A stretch of DNA of 64,000 nucleotides from Zobellia uliginosa (GTDB lineage Bacteria; Bacteroidota; Bacteroidia; Flavobacteriales; Flavobacteriaceae): NCBI RefSeq assembly GCF_900156625.1, contig NZ_FTOB01000004.1, positions 310,001 to 374,000 on the forward strand, in the 5' to 3' direction. Shown in pieces: positions 61,044 to 64,000 of the stretch (its first letter is position 1; each line of letters opens with the position of its first letter). The notes below the pieces were generated by a model that had not been told where the DNA came from, searched no databases, and worked only from the letters and a program-made list of their open reading frames with translations. Made by a program: the position numbers and the translations under genes.

Positions 61044-61475
61044 ATGTTACAACCTAAAAGAACCAAGTTTCGCAAGATGCAAAAAGGCCGCATGAAAGGT
61101 AATGCGGGCCGTGGACATCAACTATCGAATGGTATGTTCGGCATCAAGACTTTGGATTCAAAATTTATAACGTCACGTCAGATAGAAGCGGCGCGTATTG
61201 CGGCTACTAGATACATGAAAAGACAAGGCCAGTTGTGGATAAAGATATTTCCGGACAAGCCTATTACTAAAAAACCTTTGGAAGTACGTATGGGTAAAGG
61301 TAAAGGTGCTCCAGAATACTTTGTCGCGGTTGTTAAGCCAGGTAGGGTTTTGTTTGAAGTTGCCGGTGTACCTATGGATGTAGCTAAAGAAGCGCTTAGG
61401 TTGGCAGCACAGAAATTACCGGTCAAGACAAAGTTTATTGTTGCTCGAGACTACGTTGATCAAGATTTAATCTAA
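61044..61475 (+). CDS. rplP: 50S ribosomal protein L16
   Basis: L16 is 143 residues and contacts the A-site tRNA elbow. [20 protein letters not shown] and [20 protein letters not shown] are diagnostic, including the conserved Arg (R82-type, target of the hydroxylase YcfD in other bacteria) just before MGKGKG. It lies 8 bases before rpmC. Confidence 0.98.
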   Translation: MLQPKRTKFRKMQKGRMKGNAGRGHQLSNGMFGIKTLDSKFITSRQIEAARIAATRYMKRQGQLWIKIFPDKPITKKPLEVRMGKGKGAPEYFVAVVKPGRVLFEVAGVPMDVAKEALRLAAQKLPVKTKFIVARDYVDQDLI

Positions 61476-61483
61476 GGTGTACC

Positions 61484-61675
61484 ATGAAAAACAAGGAAAT
61501 TAAAGAATTGTCTATAGAAGAGCTTAAGCAAAAGCTGGCTGAGTTCAAAACGCAGCATGCGAATCTTAAAATGGGGCATTTTGTAACCCCTCTTGAGAAT
61601 CCGCTTCAAATCAGAAAGGCAAGAAGAACGGTAGCTAGATTGGCAACGGAATTAACTAATAGGGAAAACCAATAA
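61484..61675 (+). CDS. rpmC: 50S ribosomal protein L29
   Basis: L29 is a 63-residue helical hairpin at the tunnel exit. [20 protein letters not shown] and the closing [19 protein letters not shown] are typical. It is followed by rpsQ after 13 bases. Confidence 0.97.
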   Translation: MKNKEIKELSIEELKQKLAEFKTQHANLKMGHFVTPLENPLQIRKARRTVARLATELTNRENQ

Positions 61676-61688
61676 CTGGTTCTGCTTT

Positions 61689-61949
61689 ATGGAAGAAAAA
61701 AGAAACTTAAGAAAAGAGAGGATAGGGGTTGTAACCAGTAACAAAATGGAGAAGTCCATTGTTGTGGCTGAGGTAAAGCGAGTAAAACACCCTATGTACG
61801 GTAAGTTCGTTTTGAAAACGAAAAAGTACGTTGCGCACGACGAGAAAAACGATTGCAACGAAGGTGATACCGTTAAGATAATGGAGACACGCCCGTTAAG
61901 CAAGACTAAAACTTGGCGTTTAGTAGAAATCTTAGAAAGAGCTAAATAA
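61689..61949 (+). CDS. rpsQ: 30S ribosomal protein S17
   Basis: S17 is 86 residues, an early 16S rRNA-binding protein. [20 protein letters not shown] and [20 protein letters not shown] are diagnostic. It is followed by rplN after 1 base. Confidence 0.98.
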   Translation: MEEKRNLRKERIGVVTSNKMEKSIVVAEVKRVKHPMYGKFVLKTKKYVAHDEKNDCNEGDTVKIMETRPLSKTKTWRLVEILERAK

Positions 61950-61950
61950 T

Positions 61951-62319
61951 ATGTTACAGCAAGAATCAAGATTAAAGGTAGCGGATAACACTGGGGCAAA
62001 AGAAGTTTTGACCATTCGTGTGCTTGGTGGTACCAAGAGAAGATATGCTTCCATCGGAGATAAGATCGTTGTTACCGTTAAAGAGGCTACGCCTAATGGT
62101 GGTATCAAAAAAGGTGCTGTATCTACGGCGGTGGTTGTAAGAACAAAGAAAGAAGTAAGAAGGCCAGATGGTTCGTACATCCGTTTTGATGACAATGCAT
62201 GTGTGTTGTTGAATCCAACGGGAGAGATGAGAGGAACCCGTGTTTTCGGTCCGGTTGCACGCGAACTTCGCGATAAGCAATTCATGAAAATTGTTTCATT
62301 GGCCCCTGAGGTACTTTAA
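61951..62319 (+). CDS. rplN: 50S ribosomal protein L14
   Basis: L14 is 122 residues, forming an intersubunit bridge. [20 protein letters not shown] and the C-terminal [20 protein letters not shown] are diagnostic. It lies 13 bases before rplX. Confidence 0.98.
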   Translation: MLQQESRLKVADNTGAKEVLTIRVLGGTKRRYASIGDKIVVTVKEATPNGGIKKGAVSTAVVVRTKKEVRRPDGSYIRFDDNACVLLNPTGEMRGTRVFGPVARELRDKQFMKIVSLAPEVL

Positions 62320-62332
62320 TAATAGACAAAGC

Positions 62333-62647
62333 ATGAAAAAGTTGAAAATTAAAACGGGGGATACGGTTCGTATCATTGCAGGAGACCATAAAGGTACTGA
62401 AGGCAAGGTTATGACCGTAGACCGTGAGAAGAACAAAGCTATCGTAGAAGGTGCAAACATGGTTTCTAAGCATCAGAAGCCAAGTGCGCAAAACCCTCAA
62501 GGTGGTATCGTAAAAAAAGAAGCTCCTATCCATATTTCCAATCTTGCCCTTATCGATGCTAAATCAGGTGAGACAACGAGAGTAGGTTATGAGGTAAGAG
62601 ACGGAAAGAAAGTCCGGTTTTCTAAGAAATCCAATGAAGTAATATAA
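62333..62647 (+). CDS. rplX: 50S ribosomal protein L24
   Basis: L24 is 104 residues from the ATG at 62333 ([20 protein letters not shown], a KOW motif). An in-frame TTG at 62291 inside rplN would add 14 unconserved residues and was rejected. It is followed by rplE after 3 bases. Confidence 0.98.
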   Translation: MKKLKIKTGDTVRIIAGDHKGTEGKVMTVDREKNKAIVEGANMVSKHQKPSAQNPQGGIVKKEAPIHISNLALIDAKSGETTRVGYEVRDGKKVRFSKKSNEVI

Positions 62648-62650
62648 GTT

Positions 62651-63202
62651 ATGGCTTACGTTTCAAGGTTAAAGAAAGAATATGGTGAGCGTATAGTAAA
62701 TGCGCTTAAAGAAGAGTTTGGTTACAAGAATGTAATGCAAGTGCCGAAACTTCAGAAGATAGTTGTTAGCAGGGGTGTAGGTGCCGCTGTAGCAGATAAA
62801 AAACTTATTGACCATGCGGTAGACGAATTGACCAATATTACCGGTCAAAAAGCGGTTGCCACGTTGTCTAAGAAGGATGTTGCTGCGTTCAAGTTGCGAA
62901 AAGGTATGCCAATCGGCGCCAAAGTAACGTTACGTGGTGAGCGCATGTACGAATTTTTAGATCGTTTGATCACTAGTGCGTTGCCACGTGTTCGTGATTT
63001 TCAGGGTATTAAGGCAACTGGCTTTGATGGTCGTGGAAATTATAGCCTTGGTGTAACGGAGCAAATAATTTTTCCTGAAATCAATATTGATAAAATCAAT
63101 AGAATTGACGGAATGGATATTACCTTTGTTACCTCGGCCGAAACGGACAAGGAAGCAAAATCATTATTAACCGAATTAGGATTACCTTTTAAAAAGAACT
63201 AG
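62651..63202 (+). CDS. rplE: 50S ribosomal protein L5
   Basis: L5 is 183 residues and binds 5S rRNA in the central protuberance. [20 protein letters not shown] and the segment [20 protein letters not shown] are diagnostic. It is followed by rpsN after 1 base. Confidence 0.98.
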   Translation: MAYVSRLKKEYGERIVNALKEEFGYKNVMQVPKLQKIVVSRGVGAAVADKKLIDHAVDELTNITGQKAVATLSKKDVAAFKLRKGMPIGAKVTLRGERMYEFLDRLITSALPRVRDFQGIKATGFDGRGNYSLGVTEQIIFPEINIDKINRIDGMDITFVTSAETDKEAKSLLTELGLPFKKN

Positions 63203-63203
63203 T

Positions 63204-63473
63204 ATGGCTAAAGAATCAATGAAAGCCCGTGAGCGCAAAAGGGCGAAAACTGTTGCAAAATATGCCGAGAAAAGAAAGGCTTTGAAAGAGGCTGGAGATT
63301 ACGAAGCATTGCAAAAGTTGCCACGTAACGCATCACCTGTTCGGATGCACAACCGTTGTAAGTTGACAGGTAGGCCTAAAGGTTACATGAGAACTTTTGG
63401 TATCTCTAGGGTTATGTTCAGGGAAATGGCAAACAAAGGTCTTATTCCAGGTGTTAAAAAGGCAAGCTGGTAA
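63204..63473 (+). CDS. rpsN: 30S ribosomal protein S14 (zinc-free type)
   Basis: S14 is 89 residues of the long, C-minus type: only one Cys ([20 protein letters not shown]) and no CxxC pairs, so it needs no zinc. [20 protein letters not shown] is diagnostic. It is separated from rpsH by 66 bases. Confidence 0.98.
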   Translation: MAKESMKARERKRAKTVAKYAEKRKALKEAGDYEALQKLPRNASPVRMHNRCKLTGRPKGYMRTFGISRVMFREMANKGLIPGVKKASW

Positions 63474-63539
63474 TATTTATTGAATAACTGGTTTCAGGTT
63501 CGTTAATGAAGACGAAAACCGTTACCGAATTATATACAA

Positions 63540-63938
63540 ATGGTTACAGATACTATAGCAGATTATCTAACGAGAGTTAGAAACGCCAGCCGAGCTGGTC
63601 ACAGAGTGGTAGAGATACCCGCTTCAAAGGTGAAGAAGGAGATAACTAAGATATTGTTCGATCAGGGCTATATTTTAAGTTACAAATTTGAGGAAGATAA
63701 GGTTCAGGGTTCTATTAAAATAGCTCTGAAATACGACAAGGCTACTAAAGAGCCTGTTATTAAAAAGATTCAAAGAGTAAGTAAGCCGGGTTTACGTAAG
63801 TATACCGGTGCTGAAAATCTGCCTAGGGTCTTAAACGGCTTAGGGATAGCGATAGTATCTACCTCTCATGGGGTAATGACTAGTAAGCAGGCGAAAAATG
63901 AAAATGTAGGTGGCGAGGTGCTTTGCTACGTATATTAA
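63540..63938 (+). CDS. rpsH: 30S ribosomal protein S8
   Basis: S8 is 132 residues, a central-domain 16S rRNA binder that represses the spc operon in E. coli. MVTDTIADYLTRVRNASRAG and the C-terminal STSHGVMTSKQAKNENVGGE are diagnostic. The 66-base gap upstream is the longest in the spc part of the cluster; no promoter element was recognised in it. Confidence 0.98.
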   Translation: MVTDTIADYLTRVRNASRAGHRVVEIPASKVKKEITKILFDQGYILSYKFEEDKVQGSIKIALKYDKATKEPVIKKIQRVSKPGLRKYTGAENLPRVLNGLGIAIVSTSHGVMTSKQAKNENVGGEVLCYVY

Positions 63939-63956
63939 TAGGATAAATAGTAAGAA

Positions 63957-64000
63957 ATGTCAAGAATTGGTAATAATCCGGTAGCTATTCCTGAAGGGGT
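63957..64000 (+). CDS. rplF: 50S ribosomal protein L6 (5' end only)
   Basis: The ATG at 63957 opens a frame reading SRIGNNPVAIPEGV up to the edge of the window, the conserved start of L6 and the gene expected after rpsH. The rest lies outside the window. Confidence 0.9.
   Translation, partial: MSRIGNNPVAIPEG

Overview
The window looks like a chromosomal segment of a marine-type Flavobacteriaceae (Bacteroidota). The pointers are: two proteins ending in the gliding-motility/type IX secretion (T9SS) type B C-terminal domain, a PorP/SprF-family protein beside one of them, a SusC/SusD pair, a DUF5723 protein, a BamA followed by two Skp/OmpH paralogues, Bacteroidota promoter -7 elements of the form TAnnTTTG upstream of many genes, and A+T-leaning DNA with few Shine-Dalgarno sequences. 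The genus cannot be fixed from sequence alone; a Zobellia/Maribacter-like organism is only a guess.

Layout. 1-4.2 kb (+): bamA and two periplasmic OmpH/Skp chaperones, closed by a strong bidirectional terminator. 4.3-9.8 kb (-): gcvP, then a ketosynthase III-like enzyme, a small methyltransferase and a GT2 glycosyltransferase. 10-12.5 kb: a UbiA-like membrane protein, an ECF sigma factor with a tiny zinc-finger partner, a rhodanese lipoprotein and a 5'-nucleotidase. 12.8-17 kb (-): purK, purE, an EF-hand membrane protein and an M3 oligopeptidase in one operon. 17-20.5 kb (+): a HPRT-adenylate kinase fusion, obgE, a DUF4136 lipoprotein and a small membrane protein. 20.5-28 kb (-): a 2014-residue alpha-2-macroglobulin-like protein, an SDR and a cupin. 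28-34 kb (-): a tight T9SS operon (type B cargo, PorP/SprF, OmpA/PD40 protein). 34-41.5 kb (+): mpl, radC, a degenerate polysaccharide-deacetylase-like protein, a YjjG-like HAD phosphatase, a lipoprotein/DUF5723 pair and an unknown secreted protein. 41.5-45.3 kb: rarA, rhomboid protease, rlmB and an esterase lipoprotein. 45.3-53 kb (-): a second type B T9SS cargo and a SusCD pair. 53.6-64 kb (+): the str-S10-spc ribosomal protein cluster from rpsL to the first codons of rplF.

Most of the window is housekeeping: envelope assembly, one-carbon and purine metabolism, translation. Accessory, surface-directed functions sit between about 20 and 53 kb. I saw no tRNA, rRNA, CRISPR array, insertion sequence, prophage gene or frameshifted gene. 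The most unusual non-coding features are a terminator with a competing hairpin between rpsJ and rplC, an almost C-free G/T-rich stretch upstream of rpsL, -7 elements that abut start codons (possible leaderless mRNAs), and the same 12-nt palindrome in two distant intergenic regions.
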